Of a stretch of DNA of 64,000 bases, positions 16,943-25,692 are shown in pieces (position 1 is the first letter of the stretch; the number at the start of each line of letters is the position of its first letter). A model generated the notes under the pieces. The model saw nothing but the letters and a program-made list of their open reading frames with translations. It made no database searches and had not been told where the DNA came from. The position numbers were made by a program, and so were the translations under genes. The stretch is from Azospirillum lipoferum (GTDB lineage Bacteria; Pseudomonadota; Alphaproteobacteria; Azospirillales; Azospirillaceae), in NCBI RefSeq assembly GCF_024170005.1, contig NZ_JALJXJ010000014.1:124001-188000 (forward strand). The letters run 5' to 3'.

Positions 16943-18553
16943 ATGACCAGCTTCAAGCGCGGCCTCATTGCGCAGACGGTTCTTGGTGCCGCCGCTCTCG
17001 CCCTCGCCGGTTTCGCCGCCCCCGTCCTCGCCGACACGCCGAAGGACGCTCTGGTGATGGCGTGGCAGTTCGACGACATCGTCAGCCTCGACCCCGGCGA
17101 GATCTTCGAGCTGTCGGGGGCCGAGTACAGCGCCCAGGTCTATGATCGGCTGGTTCATTTCGACGTCAACGACGTCAGCAAGATCGAGGGCGAGGCGGCC
17201 GAAAGCTGGACCCTGTCGCCCGACGGAAAGACCTTTACCTTCAAGATGCGCGACGGCATCGCCTTCCATTCCGGCAATCCGATGACGGCCGAGGATGTGG
17301 CGTGGTCCTTCTCCCGCGCGGTGAAGATGAACAAGGGTCCGGCCTTCATCCTGACCCAGTTCGGCCTGACGCCCGAGAATGTCGACCAGATGGTGCGCGC
17401 CACCGACCCGAAGACGCTGGTCTTCACCACCGACAAGGTCTATGCGCCGACCTTCGTGCTCTACTGCCTGACCGCCGACATCGGGTCGATCGTCGATTCG
17501 AAGCTGGTGAAGAGCAAGGAGAAGGACGGCGATTTCGGCGCCAACTGGCTGAAGACCAACTCCGCCGGCTCCGGCCCCTTCATCCTGAAGCAGTGGAAGG
17601 CCAGCGAGCTGCTGACCTTCGACGCGAACCCGAAATACTGGCGCGGCGCGCCGAAGCTGAAGCGCGTGCTGATCCGCCACATCCCGGAACCGGCGACCCA
17701 GCGCCTGCTGCTGGAGAAGGGCGACGTCGATATCGCGCGCAACCTGAAGCCGGAGCAGTTCGAACCGCTCAAGTCCAGCGACACCGTCCGTCTGGTCCAG
17801 GCGCCGAAGGGCACGCTGTGGTATCTCAGCCTGAACCAGAAGAACGCCGCCCTGGCCAAGCCGGAGGTGCGCGAAGCCTTCAAGTATCTGGTCGACTATG
17901 ACGCCATGGCCGGGACCATCATGAACGGCATCGGCGCCGTCCATCAGGCCTTCCTGCCCAAGGGCTTCCTGGGTGCGGTCAACGACAACCCGTACAAGTA
18001 CGATCCGGCCAAGGCGAAGGAACTGCTGACGAAGGCCGGCTATCCCGACGGCTTCACCGTCAGCATGGATGTGCGCAACACCAACCCGACCCAGGACATG
18101 GCTCAGGCGATCCAGGCCAGCGCCGCCAAGGCCGGCGTGAAGATCGAGATCATCCCCGGCGACGGCAAGCAGGTGCTGACCAAGTACCGCGCCCGCAACC
18201 ACGAGCTGATGATCCAGCAATGGGGGGCCGATTACCAGGACCCGCATTCCAACGCGGAGACCTTCGCCTCCAACCTCGACAACAGCGACAATGCCAAGTC
18301 CAAGCCGCTGGCCTGGCGCAATGCCTGGGACATTCCGGAGCTGACCAAGAAGACCGCCGCTGCGGTCGAGGAACGCGACGCCACGAAGCGCGCCCAGATC
18401 TACCAGGAGCTGCAACGCTCGGTCCTGGCCGATTCGCCCTTCGTCATCATGTTCCAGCAGACCGAGATGATCGCCGAGCGCAAGAGCATCAACGGCCTCG
18501 TCTGGGGTCCGAGCTTCGACACCAACTTCTACTGGAAGGCCGAGAAGAAGTAA
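16943..18553 (+). CDS. Family-5 ABC transporter substrate-binding protein (dipeptide/oligopeptide type)
   Basis: A 536-residue secreted solute-binding protein of the DppA/OppA family. A cleavable signal peptide occupies about residues 1-31 (hydrophobic TVLGAAALALAGFAAPVLA). The mature protein shows the family layout, with AESWTLSPDGKTFTFKMRDG, FHSGNPMTAEDVAWSF and the C-terminal MIQQWGADYQDPH. It should bind peptides or related compounds in the periplasm and deliver them to a Dpp/Opp-type permease. The ATG follows AGGGAGA. No permease or ATPase genes are beside it, so it is an orphan binding protein. It is divergent from asd, with about 200 bp between them. Confidence 0.92.
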   Translation: MTSFKRGLIAQTVLGAAALALAGFAAPVLADTPKDALVMAWQFDDIVSLDPGEIFELSGAEYSAQVYDRLVHFDVNDVSKIEGEAAESWTLSPDGKTFTFKMRDGIAFHSGNPMTAEDVAWSFSRAVKMNKGPAFILTQFGLTPENVDQMVRATDPKTLVFTTDKVYAPTFVLYCLTADIGSIVDSKLVKSKEKDGDFGANWLKTNSAGSGPFILKQWKASELLTFDANPKYWRGAPKLKRVLIRHIPEPATQRLLLEKGDVDIARNLKPEQFEPLKSSDTVRLVQAPKGTLWYLSLNQKNAALAKPEVREAFKYLVDYDAMAGTIMNGIGAVHQAFLPKGFLGAVNDNPYKYDPAKAKELLTKAGYPDGFTVSMDVRNTNPTQDMAQAIQASAAKAGVKIEIIPGDGKQVLTKYRARNHELMIQQWGADYQDPHSNAETFASNLDNSDNAKSKPLAWRNAWDIPELTKKTAAAVEERDATKRAQIYQELQRSVLADSPFVIMFQQTEMIAERKSINGLVWGPSFDTNFYWKAEKK

Positions 18554-18560
18554 GGGCGCG

Positions 18561-18579
18561 GGGGGCGTTCGCCGCCCCC
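18561..18579. terminator. Hairpin between convergent genes
   Basis: GGGGGCG (18561-18567) pairs with CGCCCCC (18573-18579) around a TTCGC loop. It lies between the stop of the binding-protein gene and the stop of the isochorismatase-family gene. No U-run follows. Confidence 0.55.
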
Positions 18580-18586
18580 TCCCCGG

Positions 18587-19192
18587 TCATCCCCAGGTGC
18601 GCGCATCCTCCACCACCATGGCGAGGCTGTCCGACAGGCCGGTCAGCACGCCACGCTGGATCTCGGTCGCCGGCACCACGCCGCCCTTGCCGTCCGGCAG
18701 GTCGCGGGTGGCGGTGGCCGAGGCCACGACCGTCACCCGCCAGCCATGATCCACCGCCGACCGGGCGGTGCTGCTGATGCAGTTGTGGGTCATGAAGCCG
18801 GCGATGATCATCTCGCTCCGCCCGCTGTCGCGCGCCACCGCCTGCAAGTCTGTCCCGGCAAAGGCGTTGGCGAGCTTCTTCACGATCACCGGCTCGCCAT
18901 CGCGTGGGGCGACCGCCGCAATGATCTCCGCCATCAGCCCGGTGGGGTCGAACACCGGCGCGCCCGCCGCGGTGTGATGCACAATATGGATCACCGGCAC
19001 GCCATTGGTCCGGGCCAGGACCAGCAGTTCCGTCGCCCGCTCCACCGCCGTATCGACGCCAGACAGGCGCAGGGCGCCGTCGGTGTATTCCCGCTGAAAA
19101 TCGATCAGAACCAGCACCGCCTTGTCCAAGGGGGCGGGAGTGGTCGGCACGCCGACGATCTGGCGCAATGTCCGGGCAGGAAGAGTCGTCAT
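18587..19192 (-). CDS. Isochorismatase-family cysteine hydrolase
   Basis: A 201-residue hydrolase of the isochorismatase/nicotinamidase superfamily. The likely catalytic triad is Asp31 (VLIDFQREY), Lys106 (VKKLANAF) and Cys138 (FMTHNCISSTARSA). Members hydrolyse isochorismate, nicotinamide, N-carbamoyl compounds or other amides; the substrate is not deducible here. The ATG at 19192 has GGAG upstream, and a GTG one codon earlier is also possible. The gene is divergent from a LysR-type regulator with 85 bp between start codons, the classic arrangement for a regulator and its target. Confidence 0.88.
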   Translation of the reverse strand: MTTLPARTLRQIVGVPTTPAPLDKAVLVLIDFQREYTDGALRLSGVDTAVERATELLVLARTNGVPVIHIVHHTAAGAPVFDPTGLMAEIIAAVAPRDGEPVIVKKLANAFAGTDLQAVARDSGRSEMIIAGFMTHNCISSTARSAVDHGWRVTVVASATATRDLPDGKGGVVPATEIQRGVLTGLSDSLAMVVEDARTWG

Positions 19193-19277
19193 CACTGGAT
19201 GCTCCGCTGTCGCTGAAGGTTGATGAAGACCATCCTCTCCCGTTCACCGATGCGCAGCCATCCGCTATGCTTGCACG

Positions 19278-20150
19278 ATGACTGTTCAAAAATTCACAGG
19301 CTCGCTCGATTGGGACGACCTGCGCGTCTTTTTGGAACTGGCGCGGGCCGGCAGTCTGTCGGCGGCGGCGCGTGCCCTGCGGCTGAGCCATGCCACGGTC
19401 GGGCGCCGGCTGGCTGCGCTGGAGAGCGCACTCGGCCACAGCCTGATGGAGCGGCGGCCCGACGGCTATGTCCTGACCGAGGAAGGTGAGAGCGTCCGCG
19501 CGCTCGCCGAGGCGATGGACGAGGGGGCGCAGGCGATCCGCCGCCGTGAAGGCGATTCCGCCGGCCTCAGCGGCACCGTGCGTCTGACCATGACCCAGGC
19601 TCTGGCCGACGTCTTCCTAATCCCCCGGCTGGCACCGCTACGTGCGGCCAATCCGGCACTCGATCTGGAGATCATTGTCGATAACCGCACCCTCAGCCTC
19701 GCCCGGCGGGAAGCCGATCTGGCGATCCGGCTGGCCCGGCCACAGCGCGGCGATCTGGTCGGGCGGCGGCTGGCGACGCTGGGCTACGGGCTCTATGCCG
19801 CGCCGGACGCGCCCGACACGCTGATCGCCTATGACGAGTCGATGGCGGAACTGCCGGAGGCCTTGTGGCTGGACCGCCATGGCGGCGGCCGGCGCGTCGC
19901 CTTCCGGTCCAACAGCGTGCAGGGCCAGCTTGCGGCGGCGGTCGCCGGCTTCGGCATCGCCTTCCTGCCCTGCATGCTGGCGGACGGCGTGCCAGGACTG
20001 AAACGACACCCGCTGCCCGGCCCGCCGCTGACGCGCGAGGCGTGGCTGCTGGTCCACCGCGACCGCCGCGAAGTCCCGCGGGTGCGGGCGGTGATCGAGC
20101 ATCTGGTGGCGGTCTTCACCGTTGAACGGGTGCGGCTGGAGGGCCATTGA
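19278..20150 (+). CDS. LysR-family transcriptional regulator
   Basis: A 290-residue LysR regulator. The N-terminal winged helix-turn-helix (about residues 11-70) contains LARAGSLSAAARALRLSHATVGRRLAALE, here described by its ends only as LARAGSLSAAARAL and SHATVGRRLAALE. The remainder is the periplasmic-binding-protein-like effector domain (about 95-285). It is divergent from the isochorismatase-family gene, and the 85-bp gap contains GATG-N5-CATC, which could be part of an operator. It is inferred to control that neighbour and its own expression. The effector is unknown. Confidence 0.92.
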   Translation: MTVQKFTGSLDWDDLRVFLELARAGSLSAAARALRLSHATVGRRLAALESALGHSLMERRPDGYVLTEEGESVRALAEAMDEGAQAIRRREGDSAGLSGTVRLTMTQALADVFLIPRLAPLRAANPALDLEIIVDNRTLSLARREADLAIRLARPQRGDLVGRRLATLGYGLYAAPDAPDTLIAYDESMAELPEALWLDRHGGGRRVAFRSNSVQGQLAAAVAGFGIAFLPCMLADGVPGLKRHPLPGPPLTREAWLLVHRDRREVPRVRAVIEHLVAVFTVERVRLEGH

Positions 20151-20210
20151 CGAGGCTTTGCAACCCGAGCGGCATTTCATCAATCGTCACTGCAACGGTT
20201 TTTCCCCGCG

Positions 20211-21176
20211 ATGTCACTCCGCCATCTGTGTCTGGCCGGCTTCGCCATAGCGGCGGCGCTTCCCGCACACGCTCAATCCCGCCCCAATGAAGAATATTTT
20301 ACCAATAAGGTGGTCGCCGCTGGGAAAGCCATCACCCGTAACCAATGCGCCGAACTGGAGGCGCTGGAAACCGCCAGTTGGGTGGAGGTGAACGGCCGGG
20401 GCGAATGCCTGCGCTATTATGCGGCCGGTCTGAAGTCGGGCACCAACCCGATTGTCGCAGCCTGGATGCATGGCGACGTCATGGGCTCCAAGCCGGAGCA
20501 GATCGGCCATCAGGAGGGGCTGAGCGTCGCCGGCATGATCGAACAGGAGCGGGCACTGTCGGAGCACTTCGGCGTGCCCTTCATCTTCCTGGCCCGTCCG
20601 GGAGCCTATGGCAGTTCCGGCAAATTCTGGACCACGCGCCATACCCCGCGTGAGGCGGCCCTGATGAACGCCCATATCGACCTGCTCAAGAAGCGCTATG
20701 GCATCGGGCAATGGTCGCTCGGCGGAAGCAGTGCCGGAGGCACGCTGACGGCCGAGTTCCTGGCCCGCCGCAGCGACCTGAAATGCGCCGTCATCTCATC
20801 GGGAGCCTCCGCTTACGAAGCCTATCTCCAGGCGCATGGCGTCAAAACCCGTTTGGCCAAGCCGGAGACATGGTTCGACCCCTACCGCTCGCTCGAACGG
20901 GTCCCCAAGGACCCGGCGCGCCGAATCTTCGTCATCGGCGACCCGCGGGAAACGAACGTGCTGTTCCACACCCAGCGCCTTTATTTCGACGGCTTGGCGG
21001 CACGCGGGCACAAGGCTTGGCTGGTCCCTCTCGAACGGGCCCGGCCGCCCCGCTTCCACAGCTTGGTGGATTTCGGCGAAACCGCCACCGGTCTCTGTGC
21101 TCAGGGTGTCGAGACGGACAAGCTGTTGCAGACGCTCCAATCCATGCCCGAGCAGCCGGAGCGGATCAGCAACTGA
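20211..21176 (+). CDS. Secreted alpha/beta-hydrolase-like protein
   Basis: A 321-residue protein with a signal peptide (about 1-22, ending PAHAQ), so it is probably periplasmic or secreted. The middle contains GGSSAGG, a GxSxG nucleophile elbow with Ser174 as the likely nucleophile, preceded by KKRYGIGQWSL. A later acidic segment (IGDPRETNV) and RFHSLVDFG provide plausible Asp and His partners. This order resembles alpha/beta-hydrolases of the prolyl-oligopeptidase-related group. I do not recognise a named family and the substrate is unknown. It runs in the same direction as the LysR gene, 60 bp downstream, and converges on truA with only 6 bp between stops. Confidence 0.75.
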   Translation: MSLRHLCLAGFAIAAALPAHAQSRPNEEYFTNKVVAAGKAITRNQCAELEALETASWVEVNGRGECLRYYAAGLKSGTNPIVAAWMHGDVMGSKPEQIGHQEGLSVAGMIEQERALSEHFGVPFIFLARPGAYGSSGKFWTTRHTPREAALMNAHIDLLKKRYGIGQWSLGGSSAGGTLTAEFLARRSDLKCAVISSGASAYEAYLQAHGVKTRLAKPETWFDPYRSLERVPKDPARRIFVIGDPRETNVLFHTQRLYFDGLAARGHKAWLVPLERARPPRFHSLVDFGETATGLCAQGVETDKLLQTLQSMPEQPERISN

Positions 21177-21182
21177 CCCGCT

Positions 21183-21920
21183 TCAGTAACGCGCCGCCAT
21201 GAAATAGAGCCCGTCCGGCGGGCAGGTCGGCCCGGCCTTGGCCCGGTCGCGGGCTTCCAGCGCACGGCGGACGTCGTCAACGCCCCATTTGCCGGCGCCC
21301 ACCAATTCCAGCGTCCCCACCATGTTGCGGACCTGATGGTGCAGGAAGGAGCGCGCGGCGGCATGGACGCGGATTTCGTCGCCCTGGCGTTCCACAGCCA
21401 GCCGGTCGAGCGTCTTCACCGGCGACTTGGCTTGGCACAGCGCCGCGCGGAAGCTGGAGAAATCATGCTGTCCGACCAGGACCTGCGCCGCTGTGTGCAT
21501 CGCCTCCGCATCCAGCGGGCGGGTGACGTGCCAAGCACGGCCGGATTCCAGCGCCAGCGGCGCCCGGCGGTTGACGATGCGATAGACATAGGCGCGGCCG
21601 GTCGAGGTCAGGCGGGCGTGGAAGTCCTCGCCCACCGCCTCCACCTCCAGCACCGCGATCGGCGCCGGCTTCAGGTGGAAGTTCAGGGCGTCGCGCAGCT
21701 TCAGCCCGGTGAAGGGCTTTTCCAGGTCGAAATGGCAGACCTGCCCCAGCGCATGCACCCCGGCATCGGTGCGGCCGGAGCCATGGACCCGCACCACCTC
21801 GCCCGACAGGCGCTGCACCGCCTCCTCCAGGCTCTGCTGGACGGAGGGGCCGTTGTCCTGGCGCTGCCAGCCGACGAAGGGACGGCCGTCATACTCGACG
21901 GTCAGTTTCCAGCGCTGCAC
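21183..21920 (-). CDS. truA: tRNA pseudouridine(38-40) synthase
   Basis: TruA converts uridines 38-40 in the anticodon arm to pseudouridine. The 245 residues contain the catalytic segment GSGRTDAGVHALGQV, with the active-site Asp in RTDAG, as well as FHARLTSTGRAYVYRI and RSFLHHQVRNMVGTL. The GTG at 21920 gives the family-typical start MQRWKLTVEYDG; a TTG three codons upstream would overlap the fmt stop by four bases and is the alternative. It is the last gene of the def-fmt-truA operon, whose order is shared with other bacteria. Confidence 0.95.
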   Translation of the reverse strand: MQRWKLTVEYDGRPFVGWQRQDNGPSVQQSLEEAVQRLSGEVVRVHGSGRTDAGVHALGQVCHFDLEKPFTGLKLRDALNFHLKPAPIAVLEVEAVGEDFHARLTSTGRAYVYRIVNRRAPLALESGRAWHVTRPLDAEAMHTAAQVLVGQHDFSSFRAALCQAKSPVKTLDRLAVERQGDEIRVHAAARSFLHHQVRNMVGTLELVGAGKWGVDDVRRALEARDRAKAGPTCPPDGLYFMAARY

Positions 21921-21925
21921 GGCGG

Positions 21926-22873
21926 TCAATCCGCAACGGCTTCAGAGGAAACGGGCTGCCCGACGGCCAGCGCGAAGCCGCGCAGGAAAGCCGCCCCATC
22001 GACCGGCGCCTTGCCCGGACGCTGCACCTTGGTCAGCCGAACGGCCCCGTCGGCGCAGGCGACCGTCAGCCGGTCGTCCAGCAAGGTGCCGGGGGCGCCC
22101 GCGCCGGTCGCCGGTTCGGCGGCCAGAACCTTGATCCGCTCGCCATTGGCGGCGTCGAACCAGCAGCCGGGCCAGGGCGTCAGCGCGCGGACCTGCCGCT
22201 CGACATAGGCGGCAGGCTTCGTCCAGTCGAGCCGGCCGTCCTCGCGCGTCAGCTTGGCGGCGTAGGTGACACCCTCTTCCGGCTGCGGCATGGCAGTGAG
22301 GGTGCCGGCGGCCAGACCTTCCAGCGCCGGGACGATCATGCGGGCGCCGAGCACGGCCAACTCGTCATGCAGGCCGGTGGCGGTGGTGGCGGGGGTGATC
22401 GCCACCGCCTCTTTCGACAGCATGGCGCCGGTGTCGAGCCCGATGTCCATCTGCATGATGGTGATCCCGGTCTCGGCATCGCCGGCCAGAATGGAGCGCT
22501 GGATCGGCGCCGCCCCGCGCCAGCGCGGCAGCAGCGAGCCATGCACGTTGACGCAGCCCAGCCGCGGCGCGTCGAGGATCGGCTGCGGCAGGATCAGGCC
22601 ATAGGCGGCGACCACCGCGGCATCGGCCTTGAGGTCGGCGAACTCCGCCTGGGCCTCGGCATTGCGCAGGCTTTTCGGCGTGCGCACGGGAATGCCGTGC
22701 TCCTCGGCGAAACGGTGGACGGGCGATTTCTGCACCTGCTGGCCGCGGCCGGCCGGGCGCGGCGGCTGGCTGTAGGCGCAGACGAGCTGATGCCCCGCCT
22801 CGATCAGCGCGGCAAGGCTGGGCACGGCGAAATCCGGCGTACCCATGAAGACGAGACGGAGCGGGGTGGTCAT
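21926..22873 (-). CDS. fmt: Methionyl-tRNA formyltransferase
   Basis: Formylates the initiator Met-tRNA with 10-formyl-THF. At 315 residues it has the usual length, with the N-terminal MGTPDFAVPSL, the active-site stretch CVNVHGSLLPRWRGAAPIQ (the family usually has NVHASLLP, so Ala is Gly here), and MDIGLDTGAML. The C-terminal OB-like domain runs from about residue 205. It lies 17 nt downstream of def and almost touches truA, so it is part of a three-gene translation-maturation operon. Confidence 0.97.
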   Translation of the reverse strand: MTTPLRLVFMGTPDFAVPSLAALIEAGHQLVCAYSQPPRPAGRGQQVQKSPVHRFAEEHGIPVRTPKSLRNAEAQAEFADLKADAAVVAAYGLILPQPILDAPRLGCVNVHGSLLPRWRGAAPIQRSILAGDAETGITIMQMDIGLDTGAMLSKEAVAITPATTATGLHDELAVLGARMIVPALEGLAAGTLTAMPQPEEGVTYAAKLTREDGRLDWTKPAAYVERQVRALTPWPGCWFDAANGERIKVLAAEPATGAGAPGTLLDDRLTVACADGAVRLTKVQRPGKAPVDGAAFLRGFALAVGQPVSSEAVAD

Positions 22874-22890
22874 CTTTGAATCGAGGCGGG

Positions 22891-23403
22891 TCAGGCCGTC
22901 GCCTTCTGCATCTTCTGGACCTTCTTCAGCAGGATGTTCCGCTTTAGCATAGACAGATAGTCGACGAACAGGACACCGTTCAGATGATCGATCTCATGCT
23001 GGATGCAGGTGGCGAGCATCCCGTCGGCCTCGATCTCCTGCGGCTGGTTCTTTTCGTCCAGATAGCGGACGCGGATGCGCTGGGGACGGGTGACCTCGGC
23101 ATACTGCTCCGGCACCGACAGGCAACCCTCCTCGCACACCGCCTTCTCATCGGAAGACCAGACGATTTCCGGGTTGGCGAGGCGGATCGGGTTCGGCGGC
23201 TCGCCCTTCTCATGGACGTCGACGACGATGACGCGGTCGAGCACGCCGACCTGCGGAGCGGCCAGACCGATGCCGTTGGCGTCGTACATGGTCTCCACCA
23301 TGTCGTCCATCAGCTTGACGACGCGCGCATCCACTTCGGCGACGGGTTGCGCCTTGCGCTTCAGGATCGGATGCGGGGCGACGAGGATCGGAAGACGGGC
23401 CAT
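22891..23403 (-). CDS. def: Peptide deformylase
   Basis: Removes the N-terminal formyl group from new proteins using an Fe2+/Zn2+ centre. The 170 residues hold all three family motifs: GIGLAAPQVG at 44-53, EEGCLSVPEQ at 91-100 (metal ligand Cys94) and QHEIDHLNG at 135-143 (metal ligands His136 and His140, catalytic Glu137). The ATG at 23403 gives the normal N-terminus MARLPILVAPHP. It heads the def-fmt-truA operon and is divergent from cobS across 140 bp. Confidence 0.97.
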   Translation of the reverse strand: MARLPILVAPHPILKRKAQPVAEVDARVVKLMDDMVETMYDANGIGLAAPQVGVLDRVIVVDVHEKGEPPNPIRLANPEIVWSSDEKAVCEEGCLSVPEQYAEVTRPQRIRVRYLDEKNQPQEIEADGMLATCIQHEIDHLNGVLFVDYLSMLKRNILLKKVQKMQKATA

Positions 23404-23543
23404 GGGTGCTCGATGCTGGTAGGGGGAGTTCAAACGGACAAAGTAGGCGGGCCGGGTGTTCCGGTCAAGGAATCGGACCTGTGCGAACGGTATGGAACCG
23501 CCCGCCTTGCAGGGTTGCGCCGGACGCCGGTTGGGCGTAGTCG

Positions 23544-24353
23544 ATGCCGATCATGCGTGACGCGACCACAGCCCCCACCCCTTCCCCCCGCTGGACCCAG
23601 GATGCCGCCCTGGCCCTGGTGTTCCTGACCCGCCTGCCCTTTCCACCCCTTGGTCCGCTCAACGGGCCGCTCGCCGAAGGCACGTCAGCGCGGGCAATGG
23701 GGTGGTTTCCGCTGGTCGGCGCGCTGGTCGGACTGGTGGGTGGCGCGGTGTTCGCCGCCGCCGCCGCTCTGCACCTGCCACCGTTGGCGGGTGCGCTGCT
23801 GGCGCTGGCGGCAACGGTCCGGATGACCGGCGGCCTGCATGAGGATGGCGCGGCCGATGTCGCCGACGGCTTCGGCGGCGGACGCGATCCGGCACGCAAG
23901 CTGGAGATCATGCGCGACAGCCGCGTCGGCAGCTATGGCGTGCTGGCACTGGTCTTCTCGGTCGGCATCCGTGCGGCGGCGCTGGCAGCCCTGCCGGTGC
24001 CGGCGGCGGTCGCGGCGATGGTCGCGGCAGGCGCCCTGTCGCGCTGCGGGCTGGCGGCGATGGCGCGCGTCCTGTCCCCGGCCCGGCGCGACGGGCTGGC
24101 TGCGGCACAGGGCAAGCCGGCGATGACGACGGTGCTGCTGGCGCTGGTGTTCGGCATCGCCGTGGCTGCGGCAGTCCTTGGCGGGCTGGCCTTGCCCACG
24201 CTGGCGGCCTCGCTTCTGGCGGTGGCCGCGGTGGCGACACTCGCCCGAAAACAGATCGGCGGGCAGACCGGCGACGTCTTCGGCGCGGCCCAGCAGGTGG
24301 CGGAGGCCGCGGTGCTGCTGACCCTCTCCGCCCTAAATGGAGCAGCGGCATGA
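23544..24353 (+). CDS. cobS: Adenosylcobinamide-GDP ribazoletransferase (cobalamin synthase)
   Basis: An integral membrane enzyme joining adenosylcobinamide-GDP and alpha-ribazole to make adenosylcobalamin (phosphate). The 269 residues are mostly hydrophobic helices with the conserved acidic loop TGGLHEDGAADVADGFGGG and KLEIMRDSRVGSYG, both family signatures. Its stop overlaps the start of the next gene (ATGA), indicating translational coupling with a CobC-like phosphatase. cobT and cobU are not adjacent. No cobalamin riboswitch could be recognised in the 140 bp upstream. Confidence 0.95.
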   Translation: MPIMRDATTAPTPSPRWTQDAALALVFLTRLPFPPLGPLNGPLAEGTSARAMGWFPLVGALVGLVGGAVFAAAAALHLPPLAGALLALAATVRMTGGLHEDGAADVADGFGGGRDPARKLEIMRDSRVGSYGVLALVFSVGIRAAALAALPVPAAVAAMVAAGALSRCGLAAMARVLSPARRDGLAAAQGKPAMTTVLLALVFGIAVAAAVLGGLALPTLAASLLAVAAVATLARKQIGGQTGDVFGAAQQVAEAAVLLTLSALNGAAA

Positions 24354-24994
24354 GTGCGGTGAGCCTCACCCCCCTGACCGTCACCCGCTGGTGGCTGATC
24401 CGCCATGCGCCGGTCCACAATCCGGACAATGTCATCTGCGGGTCGAGCGACCGCGAGGCCGATACCGGCAACCGCGCCGCCGCGGCGGCACTGGCGGCCA
24501 ACCTGCCCGCCGACGCCCTGTGGCTGACCAGCCCTCTACGCCGCAGCCGCCAGACCGCCCAGGCGCTGTGGAGCCGGAACCCCCGCCTTGCCGACACAGC
24601 CGTGGTGGAGCCGGCTTTAGCGGAGCAGGATTTCGGCGCGTGGGAAGGCGTCAGCCACGACACCGCCGCCCTGCGTGACGCCGAGACCGCTGCCCGCTTC
24701 TGGCGCGACCCGGCCCGCCACGCCCCACCCAGGGGCGAGAGCTTCGCCACGGTGATGGAGCGCACGGCAAAGGCGCTTCGGCGGCTGACGGAACTCCACG
24801 CCGGACGCGACGTGGTTGCGGTGATCCATGCCGGCACCATCCGCAGCGCGCTGGCGCTGGCGCTGGATCTGACACCGGAAGCGGCGCTGCGCCTGCGGAT
24901 CGACCCCTGGTCGCTGACCCGGATCGACCACTACCACGCCGGGACAGGGTCCTGGTCTGTCGGGGGAGTGAATCAGCAGTCCGGAACTTTCTGA
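24350..24994 (+). CDS. cobC: Histidine phosphatase family protein, probable alpha-ribazole phosphatase
   Basis: A 214-residue member of the phosphoglycerate-mutase-like histidine phosphatases. The phosphate-accepting motif is LIRHAPVHN near 16-24; SPLRRSRQTAQAL, EQDFGAWEG and VIHAGTIRSAL (second active-site His) follow. The LxRHG motif has Ala after His, as in several CobC-like proteins. The 4-bp overlap with cobS supports the alpha-ribazole phosphatase role in the last steps of B12 nucleotide loop assembly. Confidence 0.85.
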   Translation: MSAVSLTPLTVTRWWLIRHAPVHNPDNVICGSSDREADTGNRAAAAALAANLPADALWLTSPLRRSRQTAQALWSRNPRLADTAVVEPALAEQDFGAWEGVSHDTAALRDAETAARFWRDPARHAPPRGESFATVMERTAKALRRLTELHAGRDVVAVIHAGTIRSALALALDLTPEAALRLRIDPWSLTRIDHYHAGTGSWSVGGVNQQSGTF

Positions 24995-25046
24995 CCGCTT
25001 CGGGCGTTCCCCAGTCTCCGTTGGGCTACCGAACGAGAGGCAGACC

Positions 25047-25583
25047 ATGGTCCATAGCACCACCGCCGGCCACAGCCCCGACCAGGGCCCCGATAAGGGT
25101 GAAGTCAAGAAGCTCTGGGAGATGATGAAGGGCGTTCAGGTCGCGATGATGACGACGCTGGACGACAACGGCCGGCTGAACTCCCGTCCGATGGCGACGC
25201 TGTCCCATGCGGGGTTCGAAGACGGCACTCTGTGGTTCTTCACCCACGCCCATTCCGAAAAGGTGGCGGAGATCGACCGCCACTGGCGCGTCAACCTCGC
25301 CTACTCCAATCCCGACAAGCAGGATTACGTATCCGTCTCCGGCATCGCCGAGGTCGTGCGCGACCGCGACAAGATTCGCTTCCTGTGGCGCGACATCATG
25401 ACCACCTGGTTCCCCCAGGGTCCGGACGACCCGGAGGTCGCGCTGCTGAAGGTGTCGGTCGATCAGGCCGAATATTGGGACAGCCCGTCCAGCACCATGG
25501 TCTACGCCTACGGCTATGTGAAGGCGAAGCTGACCGGCCAGTCGCCCGATCCCGGCGACAATGCCAAGATCGCGTTCCAGTAA
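25047..25583 (+). CDS. Pyridoxamine 5'-phosphate oxidase-like general stress protein
   Basis: A 178-residue split-barrel flavin-binding protein of the general-stress-protein 26 type. Features are VAMMTTLDDNGRLNSRPM near 32-49, LWFFTHAHSEKVAEI near 62-76 and a Trp-containing tail segment RDIMTTWFPQGPDDP. Such proteins bind FMN or FAD, or F420 in actinobacteria, and are often linked with stress. The substrate is unknown. It is a single gene ended by a strong bidirectional terminator and converges on the DEAD-box helicase. Confidence 0.85.
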   Translation: MVHSTTAGHSPDQGPDKGEVKKLWEMMKGVQVAMMTTLDDNGRLNSRPMATLSHAGFEDGTLWFFTHAHSEKVAEIDRHWRVNLAYSNPDKQDYVSVSGIAEVVRDRDKIRFLWRDIMTTWFPQGPDDPEVALLKVSVDQAEYWDSPSSTMVYAYGYVKAKLTGQSPDPGDNAKIAFQ

Positions 25584-25610
25584 GGCGCATCCGAAAAATG
25601 CGGGCTTGAA

Positions 25611-25660
25611 ATGAAACGCCCTCCCTGCCGACCGCAAGGCCGGCAGGGAGGGCGTTTCAT
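25611..25660. terminator. Strong bidirectional terminator
   Basis: A perfect 20-bp inverted repeat: bases 25611-25630 (beginning ATGAAACGCCC) pair with 25641-25660 (ending GGGCGTTTCAT), with a 10-nt loop that can itself form CC-GCAA-GG. It lies between convergent stop codons. The A-rich side of one arm serves as the U-tract of the transcript in either direction. Confidence 0.93.
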
Positions 25661-25692
25661 TCAAGGCGTAGAAGCGTCAGGGGCGCTGCTTG

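Noticed and set aside
23404..23543. Cobalamin riboswitch before cobS
   Set aside because: The gap is only 140 bp and no B12-box-like conserved core was seen.
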